29,160 bases of DNA from a virus: positions 1 to 29,160 of IMG/VR virus record IMGVR_UViG_3300032053_013164; one strand, 5' to 3'. Every line of letters begins with the position of its first letter. Position 1 is the first letter of the stretch. Shown here in pieces: positions 7,112 to 16,219 of this stretch. The notes below the pieces were generated by a model that saw only the letters and a program-made list of their open reading frames with translations, was not told the origin of the DNA and did no database searches. A program made the position numbers and the translations under genes.

Positions 7112-8152
7112 ATGAAAATCGGTATTTTTTCTAAATTTGATATAAGCGGTGGCTCAGAAATGAGATGTATTGAATTAGCTAATTCAATACGACAATATAC
7201 AAAACATCGATCAACTATTTTCTGTATGGGCAAAATGGCTGATCGACTCAAAGCATTAGTAAACAAAGATGTTTCTGTTCATCAACATGCATTCAATAAA
7301 CTTGAACGATTGTATGATTTAGATTGCCTTATTGTAGTGAACACTGATTCTCGCCTATTCACAACCCTGGATTTCTGGACAGGGAAAAGTGAGAAACATC
7401 AAACTTTTGTAGATTTAACAAAAATTAAACAAATGATTTTTCTTTTTAATTTTTTAGTTTCTCCATCCAAACATCTGTCCGAATTAGAACAATATTGCCC
7501 CAACCTAAAAATAATTACAACGAATACTAAGTTCTTTCAAGAAATAGGAAGAAAATATGGCAATATCATTCACATTCCAAGAATTATACTCGAATCACCA
7601 ATTAACCCAGAAAGAGTCAATTCATCAAAAATCCCATCAGATAAAATTAGAATAGGCTGTCTCTCTAAACCAGTTCATGATAAATGGAATAATGATTGGT
7701 ACAAATTAATTGAACATGTAAACAGCGCAATCAGTAATATCCAATGGCGATTCCTTGGTTGTCCGCAATCCTTACAAGATAGTCTTACTTTTGAAAATAT
7801 TGAATTTAATAAAGAATTTGCTATTCCTGTTAAAGATTTTTTAGAAAATTTAGATATTTTTGTGTACTTCCCCTCATTTAAAAGAGAAGAACCTTGGTCT
7901 AGATCAGTTGCCGAAGGTTTATTGAGTGGATGTCCTGTGATTACAACTAATAGAGGTGGAAATATTGATCAGATTGTTCATGGAAATAATGGTTTTATAT
8001 GTACTAATTTAGAAGAGTTTCAAAAGTTTGTTGTTTTCCTTTGTCAGAATCAACATGTGTTAAAAACAATGAAAAAGATATGCTTAAATAGATCTCAATA
8101 CTTTACATCTCCTCAAATAATTAAAAGATTAATGGATTTCATACAATGGTAA
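7112..8152 (+). CDS. Glycosyltransferase family 4-like (GT-B)
   Basis: The 346-residue protein opens with MKIGIFSKFDISGGSEMRCIELA, the glycine-rich loop of GT4 enzymes. Near the C-terminus is EEPWSRSVAEGLLSGCPVITTNRGGN (about 259-284), which holds the E-x7-E motif (E260/E268) that binds the nucleotide sugar. The start is two bases after the previous stop and its end overlaps the next gene by seven bases, so the four glycosyltransferases form one transcription unit. Retaining sugar transfer is expected; donor and acceptor are unknown. Confidence 0.85.
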   Translation: MKIGIFSKFDISGGSEMRCIELANSIRQYTKHRSTIFCMGKMADRLKALVNKDVSVHQHAFNKLERLYDLDCLIVVNTDSRLFTTLDFWTGKSEKHQTFVDLTKIKQMIFLFNFLVSPSKHLSELEQYCPNLKIITTNTKFFQEIGRKYGNIIHIPRIILESPINPERVNSSKIPSDKIRIGCLSKPVHDKWNNDWYKLIEHVNSAISNIQWRFLGCPQSLQDSLTFENIEFNKEFAIPVKDFLENLDIFVYFPSFKREEPWSRSVAEGLLSGCPVITTNRGGNIDQIVHGNNGFICTNLEEFQKFVVFLCQNQHVLKTMKKICLNRSQYFTSPQIIKRLMDFIQW

Positions 8153-8988
8153 CATTTATTCATGGCAAACGATACTGGACAGGTCAAAAAATGTGGGATG
8201 GTAAAATTACCACCCCAGTTAAAACAAATTATAAAATCTCCATTTGTACAACTTGTATGGATCGATTAAATGATTTAAGTCTTACTCTACCCTTCAATAT
8301 AGAACATAAAGCATACCCGTCCGTAGAATTTATTTTATTAGATTATAATAGTCATAAAGATGATGTTGGTAAATGGGTAAAAGAAAAAATGTCCGAGTAT
8401 ATTGAAAGCGGACTTTTAACCTATTATCGCACAGGAGAACCAAAGTATTATACTATGGCGCATTCTAGAAATGTTGCGTTTAATTTGGCTTCTGGCGATA
8501 TTATATTAAATGTAGATGCAGATAATTTCATCCAACCAAGAGATAAAGTAATTACACAATCATTTTGTGAATATGTTAATATATTGGCTAATCAATCAGG
8601 AGGAGAAAAAGCTATTTTTGCAAAAGGCAAAAGAATGATGCATGGACGATTGGGATTTTTCAAAAAAGAGTTTATATCAATCGGGGGTTTTGATGAAAAA
8701 ATGTGTGGATACGGCTATGATGATATTGATTTAATGCGGAGGGCGTGGGCGCTGGGATTTACCCTTTATTGGTTTGGTGGTCTTTATGTAGATAGAATTA
8801 AAACCTCAAATTCAATGAAAGGTGAAAATATGCAGAATAGGAATTGGAGAAAAACAGAATGGTGTAATCAACAAATGGGTTACGCTAATCTAGATGCAGG
8901 AATATTTGTAAGTAACCAAGGAACTACTTGGGCTAAATGTCATGTTACTAAGAATTTTAAAGAAGAAATGGATATAGCAATATCATGA
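8146..8988 (+). CDS. Glycosyltransferase family 2-like (GT-A)
   Basis: The 280-residue protein has ISICTTCMDRLNDL (31-44), a GT-A N-terminal strand and helix, AHSRNVAFNLASGDIILNVDADN (105-127) with the metal-binding DxD at D124/D126, and GGFDEKMCGYGYDDIDLMRRA (180-200), which matches the galactosyltransferase-C-like acceptor/base region. It overlaps both neighbours slightly. It is expected to be an inverting transferase in the same glycan pathway. Confidence 0.87.
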   Translation: MVTFIHGKRYWTGQKMWDGKITTPVKTNYKISICTTCMDRLNDLSLTLPFNIEHKAYPSVEFILLDYNSHKDDVGKWVKEKMSEYIESGLLTYYRTGEPKYYTMAHSRNVAFNLASGDIILNVDADNFIQPRDKVITQSFCEYVNILANQSGGEKAIFAKGKRMMHGRLGFFKKEFISIGGFDEKMCGYGYDDIDLMRRAWALGFTLYWFGGLYVDRIKTSNSMKGENMQNRNWRKTEWCNQQMGYANLDAGIFVSNQGTTWAKCHVTKNFKEEMDIAIS

Positions 8989-9704
8989 AAAATGTAATGA
9001 TCGCTAATTTTAATAAAAAATCACATACTAAACTTGATGATCTAATCACAATTCTTAAAGCTCAATTGGAAAACAGCCTCGAATTAAACTGGAAACCAGA
9101 AGATATTTACATCCTTAGTAATTTTACTTTTGAATACAATGGAATCAAAGCAGTAGAAATAAATCTAAATGATCATTGCTTAACTGGTAGTAAGATGTTT
9201 GGTGTTCAGTGGATTATAAAACAAAATATTGACAATGTTTATTGGGCGCATGATTTAGATTGTTGGCAAGGAGAAGAATTTGAATGCCCCGAATTCAAAG
9301 ATGTGGGTCTTGCCGAATATAGCCTGCCAAAATTTAATGGTGGAAGTGTCTTCTGGAGAAATACCGCTAAAGATATAGTAGACACCATTGTTGAATATAT
9401 TGAAAAACATAAATCCCCCAAAGAAGAACCAGTTCTTAATAAAATTTTAAAATCTGACCAATATAAGTCCAGAGTTACAGTCCTCAACACCACTTATAAC
9501 ATCGGTTGCTCTGGATTTGTCAAAAGATGGCAAAGAGCAATTAAACCCATCCGTGCTTCTCATTTTCATCCAACTAACAGAATAGCATGGGAAACTCATG
9601 CTCTGGATAGAAATAAATTAGGTAAAAAATCTATTTCAGATCGTCTTGAAAAATTAATAAGAAAATTTTACCCAAAGTTGGCTACCGAAGTGGTTTACAA
9701 GTAG
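8985..9704 (+). CDS. Putative GT-A-fold glycosyltransferase
   Basis: The 239-residue protein has a VYWAHDLDCW segment with a DxD (D90/D92) in the position expected for a GT-A metal site, preceded by an N-terminal region with a YILSN strand, and followed by FNGGSVFWRNTAKDIVDTI and a conserved-looking TYNIGCSGF. This is the arrangement of small capsule-type glycosyltransferases, though I cannot assign a family. Its ATG overlaps the preceding stop by four bases. It ends two bases from the convergent gene, with no visible terminator between. Confidence 0.6.
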   Translation: MKNVMIANFNKKSHTKLDDLITILKAQLENSLELNWKPEDIYILSNFTFEYNGIKAVEINLNDHCLTGSKMFGVQWIIKQNIDNVYWAHDLDCWQGEEFECPEFKDVGLAEYSLPKFNGGSVFWRNTAKDIVDTIVEYIEKHKSPKEEPVLNKILKSDQYKSRVTVLNTTYNIGCSGFVKRWQRAIKPIRASHFHPTNRIAWETHALDRNKLGKKSISDRLEKLIRKFYPKLATEVVYK

Positions 9705-9706
9705 CA

Positions 9707-11137
9707 TCACATCCAATCTCTAAATGTACTTGGATCTAATCTACTAATATAATCTAATGCTGCTTTAAGTTCTTTAGCATGATAAGACCCCACACTATCC
9801 TTCCCCTGAGAATTATAGCGAACAATCATGTCATTTAATTTATCTTCATTTTCTTCTATCCATTGTTTTAATTGAGATAAATTAACTTTGGTTAATCTAG
9901 ATAAAAATTTTCCTAGATTCCCAGGATGTGTTTCCTTGTCTAACATCGCCCACATGCGCTCTATGTTCTTTTTATTGCCATATGTCCCCTGATAACTCTC
10001 AAAAACATGACTGCGGTTATCAGGGTCAGGAGCATCTTCATATACACTTAATATGTCCATCCATCCCATTTGCCCAGCTAAAATAATAAATTGCTCCTTC
10101 GCTAAATAGTATGGATCATATGACACATTAGCATGCTGTATTTTTGCTAGTTTTATAGCAGTCTCTTTGATGAGTGGTTCTAACTCCTTATTGGCATAAC
10201 CACCAATTCTCATCTTTGCAAACTTTTGATTTCTTCTTTTAGGATTGCGAGTTTTGTAAATTTTTCCACGAGTTAGCATAAGTGGATTTTTATGCCTAAA
10301 CATCTCTATTAGTTTTATTGCATTTCTGGTTTTAATAGCTGATTGTGGATGATCAATCACCATTTTTGCGCAGGCATGAGGATCAGAAAAATCTTCTCCC
10401 TCAATTTCTGCGCCTCGTAAATCAAAATGCGTTGCATTTCCACCACCACTTACAAAATCATTCCATACATCAGGAGATAGCATTCGCTGCTCATTTTCTT
10501 CATCATTATCGCTTGGAGGTGCTAATGCCCTTTTTGGCACATCAAATCCAAATTTTGTCTTTAATGTCATAGCATCAGCAAACTGAATCTGATATGGAGT
10601 CATTCTTTTATTGCCACCTCTATTGGAATGAGTATCAGAAGAATTATACCATCCACCTTGAGCACCATTTGGACCAACATTAGTTGGCACTGTTCCTAGT
10701 AATAAATAAGCAACGTCTCTGGGATCTATAATTTGTTTCTTTTTCCAAGCAGAAATAATTTGGTCTGCTCTTTTCTGTTCATTAGATCCAGACATTACAT
10801 CGTAGTCATGTTGCCCAAATATCGCACCACCTGCACCTACTCCAGTTAAAAAAGGATTAGGTGCAATGGGATCTAGAAAAATTCTTTCTTTTTTCTCATC
10901 TAAACCATTTATCACCCAGTATGGCGTCATGTTGAGAGCATAATCTGCTGCTTTATCCCCAACAGATACATCCTCAAAGTTACTTATAGAAGAAGAACCC
11001 GGAGTATCTGACCAATCATAATACCAACCCTCTGAAACATCATGTTTTATATCAGAAAAACGTATTAACCATACATCATGATGTTTTTTAATTAAATTGC
11101 CTAAATTACGAGCTTCTAACCATGATAAAAAATTCAT
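9707..11137 (-). CDS. Hypothetical protein with capsid-targeting-like N-terminus
   Basis: The 476-residue protein is not recognised. It starts MNFLSWLEARNLG, a motif shared with several other products here and similar to the T4 capsid-targeting peptide. No catalytic motif was seen; the middle is Gly/Asn/Asp-rich (for example DVWNDFVSGGGNATHFDLRG) and a basic patch KTRNPKRRNQKFAK lies near residue 305. GGAGGAATT precedes the ATG, which overlaps the previous stop by four bases. It is the last gene of a three-gene leftward unit. Confidence 0.7.
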   Translation of the reverse strand: MNFLSWLEARNLGNLIKKHHDVWLIRFSDIKHDVSEGWYYDWSDTPGSSSISNFEDVSVGDKAADYALNMTPYWVINGLDEKKERIFLDPIAPNPFLTGVGAGGAIFGQHDYDVMSGSNEQKRADQIISAWKKKQIIDPRDVAYLLLGTVPTNVGPNGAQGGWYNSSDTHSNRGGNKRMTPYQIQFADAMTLKTKFGFDVPKRALAPPSDNDEENEQRMLSPDVWNDFVSGGGNATHFDLRGAEIEGEDFSDPHACAKMVIDHPQSAIKTRNAIKLIEMFRHKNPLMLTRGKIYKTRNPKRRNQKFAKMRIGGYANKELEPLIKETAIKLAKIQHANVSYDPYYLAKEQFIILAGQMGWMDILSVYEDAPDPDNRSHVFESYQGTYGNKKNIERMWAMLDKETHPGNLGKFLSRLTKVNLSQLKQWIEENEDKLNDMIVRYNSQGKDSVGSYHAKELKAALDYISRLDPSTFRDWM

Positions 11138-11811
11138 AATTCCTCCAATGCCCGTCTTAAATTTTTAACAAAATCTTGATCATTGTTTGGATTTAAATTA
11201 AAAGATTCATGGATAAATTTAATATTTCTATCTGTCATCTCTTTTCCTTTAAAACGAATTAAAATTAATTCTTTCTCGCCAGTTCTATGGGCAAACACAG
11301 CTTTGGTTGGATAGGAATTAGCACCATAACTATTCCATTGTTCCATTGCCATTCCTGAAAAATCTAAGGTTGGTTCATTGCAAAATACTGTAAATACCCC
11401 ACGGAAAAACATACCATCAAAAGCTAAAATCACCCACCGTTTTAACTCTCCAACTTTTATCGCCTTTTCATAAATTATTTTCTTACAATAATTTAAATTT
11501 CTAAAATCATGCCCAACTTCATTATAAGCAGATCGCAAATCTGTCTGCCATGGTGGAATTTCTCTGCTATAATATATTGGTTGTTCCACCTTTGTGCCAA
11601 AACCATGATGTTGTAAATAATCATATGCAGCATTAATAAGTTTCGCTTTTCGTGAATCATGAATTATATCTGGATGATATTTCAACAATAATTTTCGTGT
11701 TGATAATTTTATCTCTTCTTCTGTTGCTCCTCGTTGTAAGTCTAATGTCCGCAAAGCATCCTCTAAAGAATTGATGAGACCAATTGACTCTAACCATGAT
11801 CTAAAGTTCAA
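11134..11811 (-). CDS. DnaJ (J-domain) protein with capsid-targeting-like N-terminus
   Basis: In this 225-residue protein, residues 15-72 form a J domain (EDALRTLDLQRGATEEEIKLSTRKLLLKYHPD in sense), with the HPD signature at 46-48 that stimulates Hsp70 ATPase. It is preceded by LNFRSWLESIGL, where the first codon is TTG and overlaps the upstream stop (TTGA). The remaining 150 residues (RWVILAFDGMFFRGVFTVF, then HRTGEKELILIRF) are not recognised. No DnaK gene is in the window, so it would act on a host chaperone. Confidence 0.8.
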   Translation of the reverse strand: MNFRSWLESIGLINSLEDALRTLDLQRGATEEEIKLSTRKLLLKYHPDIIHDSRKAKLINAAYDYLQHHGFGTKVEQPIYYSREIPPWQTDLRSAYNEVGHDFRNLNYCKKIIYEKAIKVGELKRWVILAFDGMFFRGVFTVFCNEPTLDFSGMAMEQWNSYGANSYPTKAVFAHRTGEKELILIRFKGKEMTDRNIKFIHESFNLNPNNDQDFVKNLRRALEEL

Positions 11812-12107
11812 CTTTCCGATTCCCCCGACCCTTTGTCTGCATTCGGTGGCACTACATCATCAAAATTATCATCAGCAGCCTTTGCAAGAGGTAAATCCTT
11901 ACCACCACCCTCTAATCTGTTAATCAAAGATTTTAAATCCTCATCATCATTCTCCTCTGCTAATCCCTTCAAGAAATCCATTAAAGAATCTCTATAACGA
12001 TTCCAGACCGTTTTAAACAATTCTTGCACATTCTGGGCCTCTGCTGGATCACCTGCCTCATCCGCCAACCCCTCCCGTATCCTAATATATTTTTCAAAAC
12101 TTCTCAT
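11808..12107 (-). CDS. Small acidic protein, first gene of a three-gene unit
   Basis: The 99-residue, Asp/Glu-rich protein begins MRSFEKYIRIREGLADE, reminiscent of the T4 capsid-targeting peptide (M-K-T-Y-Q-E-F-I-A-E). The rest is predicted helical with a disordered acidic tail (NADKGSGESES). A CAGGAG ribosome binding site lies 12 bases before the ATG. T4 packs small acidic head proteins, and this may be an analogue, but no family is recognised. Confidence 0.65.
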   Translation of the reverse strand: MRSFEKYIRIREGLADEAGDPAEAQNVQELFKTVWNRYRDSLMDFLKGLAEENDDEDLKSLINRLEGGGKDLPLAKAADDNFDDVVPPNADKGSGESES

Positions 12108-12178
12108 ATTTTTATTGACTCCTGTATAACTATAATTATATTTAGTAAATTTTTGTTTAAAAATTCAACATAAGTTAA

Positions 12179-12186
12179 TATATAAG
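12179..12186 (+). promoter_or_regulatory. TATATAAG promoter-like box before the head module
   Basis: TTAATATATAAGG lies 37 bases before the ATG at 12216, followed by a leader with AGGAG nine bases before the ATG. It is in the 108-base region between divergent units and resembles the TATA-type boxes elsewhere, here with a conventional leader. Confidence 0.4.
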
Positions 12187-12215
12187 GTTAAGCATAATCC
12201 TAGGAGTTTAAAAAT

Positions 12216-13934
12216 ATGAAACGAAAGCTGATTAACTTTGATGTGTTTGATAGGATTCAAAAAGATTCCTTGTCAGCGGCAGAAACTGAGCTTAAAGGAG
12301 CACAATCAGTTCTAGCCGATACATTGGATATAGAAAACACAAACCTCCGCTGCTTCGGATCAGAAAACGTTCTTTATGAAACATCGGATGGCACTTTTAT
12401 CCATGCTAACTATTCAATTAAAAATGAAAATATAACATTTGATAATATTGAACAGATAGTCATTGATGAAGATACAGAAAAAATGAAATCAAAAGAAATC
12501 CTGGGAAACCTCCTGGATTCTCTCTTAGACGAAGAAAAGAAAGAACAAGCCAATGTCCTGTTTAATGATTACCTGTCCCTTCCCTCCACAAAACGAGTAT
12601 TTAAAGAAAATTTTGCAAAAAAAAGAAGTAAGGACAAGCATTTTGTAGAAACTAATAATGTTAATGAAATGCTAGAATTTGGTATCCGACAAGGCAGAGG
12701 AGTAGTCAAAGAATGGTCGGCATTAGCAAAGAATGTTCTTGATTATGTTAATTTCAAGACAAATCAGCAAGTTCTAACCGATACTCAAGTAAAACGTGAT
12801 GAAAAAGGAAATGTGGTAGCCGTACAAATCCCAACTATTGAAACTGCTAACCAAAAGAAACTACTGCAATTGCAATATGACCATATGCTTGATACCGATG
12901 TAGAAGTTAAACGTTGGGCCGCTAAATCACTTTCCGAAAATGCTAAATTCTGCAAAGCAGTTAATGAACTTAGACGACATAATGCTCTCTCTGATGCTAA
13001 TGGACTCGAAGAAGCTTTAGAAAATGTAGTTAGCAACTGGCCACAAGTTCTTTATCTCACTCAATCCGAACTCGCTGGTCAAATCAAGGAAGGCTTAGAT
13101 TCCCTCCATGCCGCAAATTATGATGACCAAACCTGTGAATTTATGGCTGAAGGCATTCTAAGAACCGCTCAAGAAATCTACACAGACTCCGTAGAAAAAA
13201 TAGTAAAACTCGCTGGAACAAAACTCTGCGAAGAATGCGATCAATATGTGGCATTCCAAGAAATTGTAAATAAATTCTACCCGGCAGTTGATGAAAATTT
13301 CATGAGAGAAATGACCGTTTATTCAGATCTTTATGAAACTCTAAGAAAAGTATATGAAGCCACAACTGAAAATTATATTAAGGTCACAACCGCAGGACAC
13401 CTTAATGAATTAGCTTCCGTTCTACAAAAAGAAGTAGAACCAGATCTTAAAATCGTTAAAGAAGCAATGAACTGGTTGATACACCTTGTCGAAACAAATA
13501 TCGGCGGTGGGCCATGGACCGTTTCTAATAAACCACACCAAACTGTTTCTGGTGATCATCCAGCTATGACCCAAAAAGCAAAACAAACCTACTCACCAGC
13601 ATCCGATGCTTCCGGTGATTGGGGAGATGTTGCTCCTGTAAGCGATGGTAAAAACTATAAAGGCGGATTAGCAGATGAGATGAGAAATCGTGGTTGGGGC
13701 AACTGGTCTAATAACGATGTCTATCCAGAATTGAAAAACCCATATGTTCCTAAACCATTTGGCGATTACACTGGAACAGAAAAGGGTGTAGATAAAGTAG
13801 CCGATGCTACAGCACAATGGTCGTCTGGAGATACTTGGCCCGCCTTGCAAAACCCCTACGTTCCAAAAGCAGAAACCCCTGAAACTTACAAAATGAACGC
13901 AGGGGCTGAAGAAGACCTTATTGTAGATAAATAA
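12216..13934 (+). CDS. Putative head/virion structural protein
   Basis: This 572-residue protein is unrecognised but lies directly before the head-assembly genes, in the place where T4-like phages carry portal and prohead core genes. It is mostly helical from about 60 to 430. The C-terminal 130 residues contain two copies of a W-x(3-5)-(Y/W)P-x-L-(K/Q)NPYVPK unit (YPELKNPYVPK and WPALQNPYVPK) in a Gly/Asn-rich setting. AGGAG precedes the start. Use of C-ending codons increases along the gene, as in the capsid gene. Structural role is inferred from position. Confidence 0.65.
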   Translation: MKRKLINFDVFDRIQKDSLSAAETELKGAQSVLADTLDIENTNLRCFGSENVLYETSDGTFIHANYSIKNENITFDNIEQIVIDEDTEKMKSKEILGNLLDSLLDEEKKEQANVLFNDYLSLPSTKRVFKENFAKKRSKDKHFVETNNVNEMLEFGIRQGRGVVKEWSALAKNVLDYVNFKTNQQVLTDTQVKRDEKGNVVAVQIPTIETANQKKLLQLQYDHMLDTDVEVKRWAAKSLSENAKFCKAVNELRRHNALSDANGLEEALENVVSNWPQVLYLTQSELAGQIKEGLDSLHAANYDDQTCEFMAEGILRTAQEIYTDSVEKIVKLAGTKLCEECDQYVAFQEIVNKFYPAVDENFMREMTVYSDLYETLRKVYEATTENYIKVTTAGHLNELASVLQKEVEPDLKIVKEAMNWLIHLVETNIGGGPWTVSNKPHQTVSGDHPAMTQKAKQTYSPASDASGDWGDVAPVSDGKNYKGGLADEMRNRGWGNWSNNDVYPELKNPYVPKPFGDYTGTEKGVDKVADATAQWSSGDTWPALQNPYVPKAETPETYKMNAGAEEDLIVDK

Positions 13935-13939
13935 TTTTT

Positions 13940-14614
13940 ATGAATAATTGTGGAATTTATACTATTGAGAATGTTGTAAATGGTAAAAGATACCATGGTT
14001 CTACAAATAACTGGAATCGTAGGAAGCATGCTCATTTACACCAACTCAAAAATGGCACTCATAAAAACAAACATTTGCAAAGAGCATGGGTGAAATATGG
14101 GGAAAATAATTTTAAATTTATTTGGGAAATGGATGTATTAGAACCATATTTGCTTTTTGTTGAGCAAATATATCTTAATAATAATAAAGATGGATATAAC
14201 ATTAATCTAAATGCCTCTAAACCACCTTCACCTAAAGGAAAAAAGATTACCGAGGAGCACAGAAAAAATCTTAGTTTATCGCATAAAGGAAAAAAGATTA
14301 CCGAGGAGCACAGAAAAAATCTTAGTTTATCGCATAAAGGGAAGCCACAAACTAAAGAGTCTAATGTTAAGAGATCTGAATCTCTTAAAGGAAAAAAAAG
14401 ACCGCAAGATGTTGTTGATAAATATATTGAATCTAGAAGAAATGGGAAAGGATGGACTTATAAACATACTGAGGAAACCAAAAATAAACTGAGATCTTAT
14501 AAACCATCTGATGAGACTAAAAGAAAAATAAGTGAATCTATGAAACTTCATAGAAAAAATAAAATAAGCAAGTCATTAAAATTACATTTTGGTTTACTCA
14601 AGGAGTCCCAATGA
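13940..14614 (+). CDS. GIY-YIG homing endonuclease with NUMOD3-type repeats
   Basis: The 224-residue protein has an N-terminal GIY-YIG nuclease: GIYTI (5-9), GKRYHGS (15-21), Arg27/28 and the metal-binding Glu75 in LLFVEQIYL. The C-terminal half is a string of short NUMOD3-like DNA-binding repeats (SPKGKKITEEHRKNLSLSHKGK and variants). It is inserted between two head genes like the T4 seg genes, and its last codons contain the AAGGAG that serves the prohead protease gene. It has no ribosome binding site of its own and starts six bases after the previous stop. AT-rich codons differ from those of its neighbours, consistent with transfer. Confidence 0.92.
   Translation: MNNCGIYTIENVVNGKRYHGSTNNWNRRKHAHLHQLKNGTHKNKHLQRAWVKYGENNFKFIWEMDVLEPYLLFVEQIYLNNNKDGYNINLNASKPPSPKGKKITEEHRKNLSLSHKGKKITEEHRKNLSLSHKGKPQTKESNVKRSESLKGKKRPQDVVDKYIESRRNGKGWTYKHTEETKNKLRSYKPSDETKRKISESMKLHRKNKISKSLKLHFGLLKESQ
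14234..14335 (+). repeat. Perfect 51-bp tandem duplication within the GIY-YIG gene
   Basis: Units 14234-14284 and 14285-14335 are identical and encode the 17-residue repeat KGKKITEEHRKNLSLSH twice. Perfect DNA identity points to a very recent in-frame duplication. Confidence 0.95.
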
Positions 14615-15309
14615 TTTTACTTACAGAACATGGTATCCCCGGAACAAGCTATAAAGATGTGCTAATCTGCGATGGTGGTTATGGAGTCCTTAATGAAATG
14701 GATCTCCATGAATCCACCGATCAAGGTGTAAAATTAGTAAAATTTAAAGGCAAGTTCCAAGAAGCTGATATTGTTAACAAAAACAAAAGAATGTACCCAC
14801 ATGTTGTCCTTGACTCTAATGTTAAACGATTACAAGAAGTTATCGATGTAGGAGGTCTCATAGGGGAATGCGACCATCCTATTGATAGCATAATTCATTT
14901 TGCTAACGCTTCACATAAAGTCAATAAATTATGGTGGGAAGGAAATACCCTAATGGGCGAAGGCGTTATCCTCGATACGCCTATGGGAAAATTACTTAAG
15001 TCGCTCATTAATTGTAATGTACGAATTGGAATAAGTAGCAGAGGCGTAGGAAATGGAAAAGTGAATGAAGATGGAATACTAGTGATTGGGGAAAGTTATC
15101 GACTCATTACGTTCGATGCAGTCGCTGACCCAAGCACTTCGGCTGCGTTTCAAGAAAAAATAGTAGGAAAAGAGGAATCAATTTATGATAATCCTCCAAA
15201 AAACGAAAGTTGCAGCATAAATAGAATAAGCAATGAACTAATTCTTGCTTGCTTAAGTGGAACGATTAAAGAACAAATAAATAACTATAAAGAGAGGATA
15301 AGCTCATGA
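14611..15309 (+). CDS. 21: Prohead maturation protease (T4 gp21-like)
   Basis: The 232-residue protein matches T4-type prohead proteases: FQEADIVNKNKRMYP at 49-63, GGLIGECDHP with the catalytic-type His (H89), and VRIGISSRGVG with the Ser (S142/S143), followed by LITFDAVADPS. In T4 this enzyme cleaves scaffold, capsid and targeted internal proteins after (I/L)-x-Glu during head maturation. The start overlaps the homing endonuclease stop (ATGA) with AAGGAG upstream, and the end overlaps the scaffold start. The C-terminal 50 residues are likely the self-removed tail. Confidence 0.93.
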   Translation: MILLTEHGIPGTSYKDVLICDGGYGVLNEMDLHESTDQGVKLVKFKGKFQEADIVNKNKRMYPHVVLDSNVKRLQEVIDVGGLIGECDHPIDSIIHFANASHKVNKLWWEGNTLMGEGVILDTPMGKLLKSLINCNVRIGISSRGVGNGKVNEDGILVIGESYRLITFDAVADPSTSAAFQEKIVGKEESIYDNPPKNESCSINRISNELILACLSGTIKEQINNYKERISS

Positions 15310-16199
15310 AAGTTCTGGAAGCCCTTACTAAATTATTGCCTGAAAAACAGGCACAAGAAATCATGCCAACCGTTGAGGCTATGCTTGATGAGGCAAAGCA
15401 AGAGCTTGATAAAGAATATAACAAAAATCTAGAAGAAGCTTATGCTGAACTAGCCAATGAAATGAAAACGGCGGAAACAACCGCTGAGCAAGGCTACCAA
15501 GAAGCTTATTCTATTATTCAAGATCTTCGCAGCCGACTCGATACCCAACAGTCTGAATTTGCATCGTCCATGGATGAAGGCTATGAAGAAGCATACCAAA
15601 TGCTTATAGCCGAACGTGCTAAAAATGAAAAACTCGAAGTCGAAATTTATGAAGAATACGACAAGAAGCTCGCTGAAATGAGAGAATATATGATCGATAA
15701 GATCGATGAATTTCTCAACGTAAAAGGAAAAGATATTTATGAACAGGCCCGACGTGAGTTGCTTAATGACCCCACAGTAGCTGAACATAAAGTCGCTATG
15801 GATAAAGTCGTAAATATACTCTCCGACTATATCAGCCAAGAAGATTATACACTTGCTGCAAGTAGCAAACTAGAAGAAGCTATTAAAACCCTTGAGGAAC
15901 TTCGAAATAAACAACGTATCCTTGAAGCGAGAAATATTAGATTATCATCCGAAAATAAAAAGCTCAATGAGAACGTTCGTAATCTCAATGAAGCAGTACA
16001 GAATAAAAATGGTAAAACCATTACCGAAGAAAGAAAAGAAAGAGTAGAAACATCTAAGAATGCAACGGGGAGAGGACAAAAAATTGTCGAGGATGTCAAA
16101 GTTATTGCGGAACATAACGAAGAACTCGATGACAAACAACCAGCCTCCGATGAACTCCGACAAATGAGAGTCCTCGCAGGTATTGAAACAAGGAAATAA
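15306..16199 (+). CDS. 22: Prohead core scaffolding protein (T4 gp22-like)
   Basis: The 297-residue, highly charged, nearly all-helical protein with coiled-coil stretches (about 25-140 and 190-235; rich in Glu, Lys, Ala and Gln) lies between the prohead protease and the major capsid gene, the gp21-gp22-gp23 order of T4. Sequence similarity among such scaffolds is low, so the call rests on position and composition. Its start overlaps the protease stop (ATGA). It should form the inner core of the prohead and be degraded by the protease. Confidence 0.88.
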   Translation: MKVLEALTKLLPEKQAQEIMPTVEAMLDEAKQELDKEYNKNLEEAYAELANEMKTAETTAEQGYQEAYSIIQDLRSRLDTQQSEFASSMDEGYEEAYQMLIAERAKNEKLEVEIYEEYDKKLAEMREYMIDKIDEFLNVKGKDIYEQARRELLNDPTVAEHKVAMDKVVNILSDYISQEDYTLAASSKLEEAIKTLEELRNKQRILEARNIRLSSENKKLNENVRNLNEAVQNKNGKTITEERKERVETSKNATGRGQKIVEDVKVIAEHNEELDDKQPASDELRQMRVLAGIETRK

Positions 16200-16208
16200 T
16201 ACAAAGGT

Positions 16209-16216
16209 TATAAAAT
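16209..16216 (+). promoter_or_regulatory. TATAAAAT late-promoter-like box before the capsid gene
   Basis: AAAGGTTATAAAATATTATG places TATAAAAT 11 bases before the capsid ATG. It resembles the T4 late promoter core TATAAATA. AAAGG upstream of it could act as a distant ribosome binding site on longer transcripts. Confidence 0.45.
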
Positions 16217-16219
16217 ATT

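Noticed and set aside
15450-16204. Long open frames antisense to the scaffold gene
   Set aside because: They are low-complexity mirror images of a Glu/Lys-rich coiled coil and have no ribosome binding sites.
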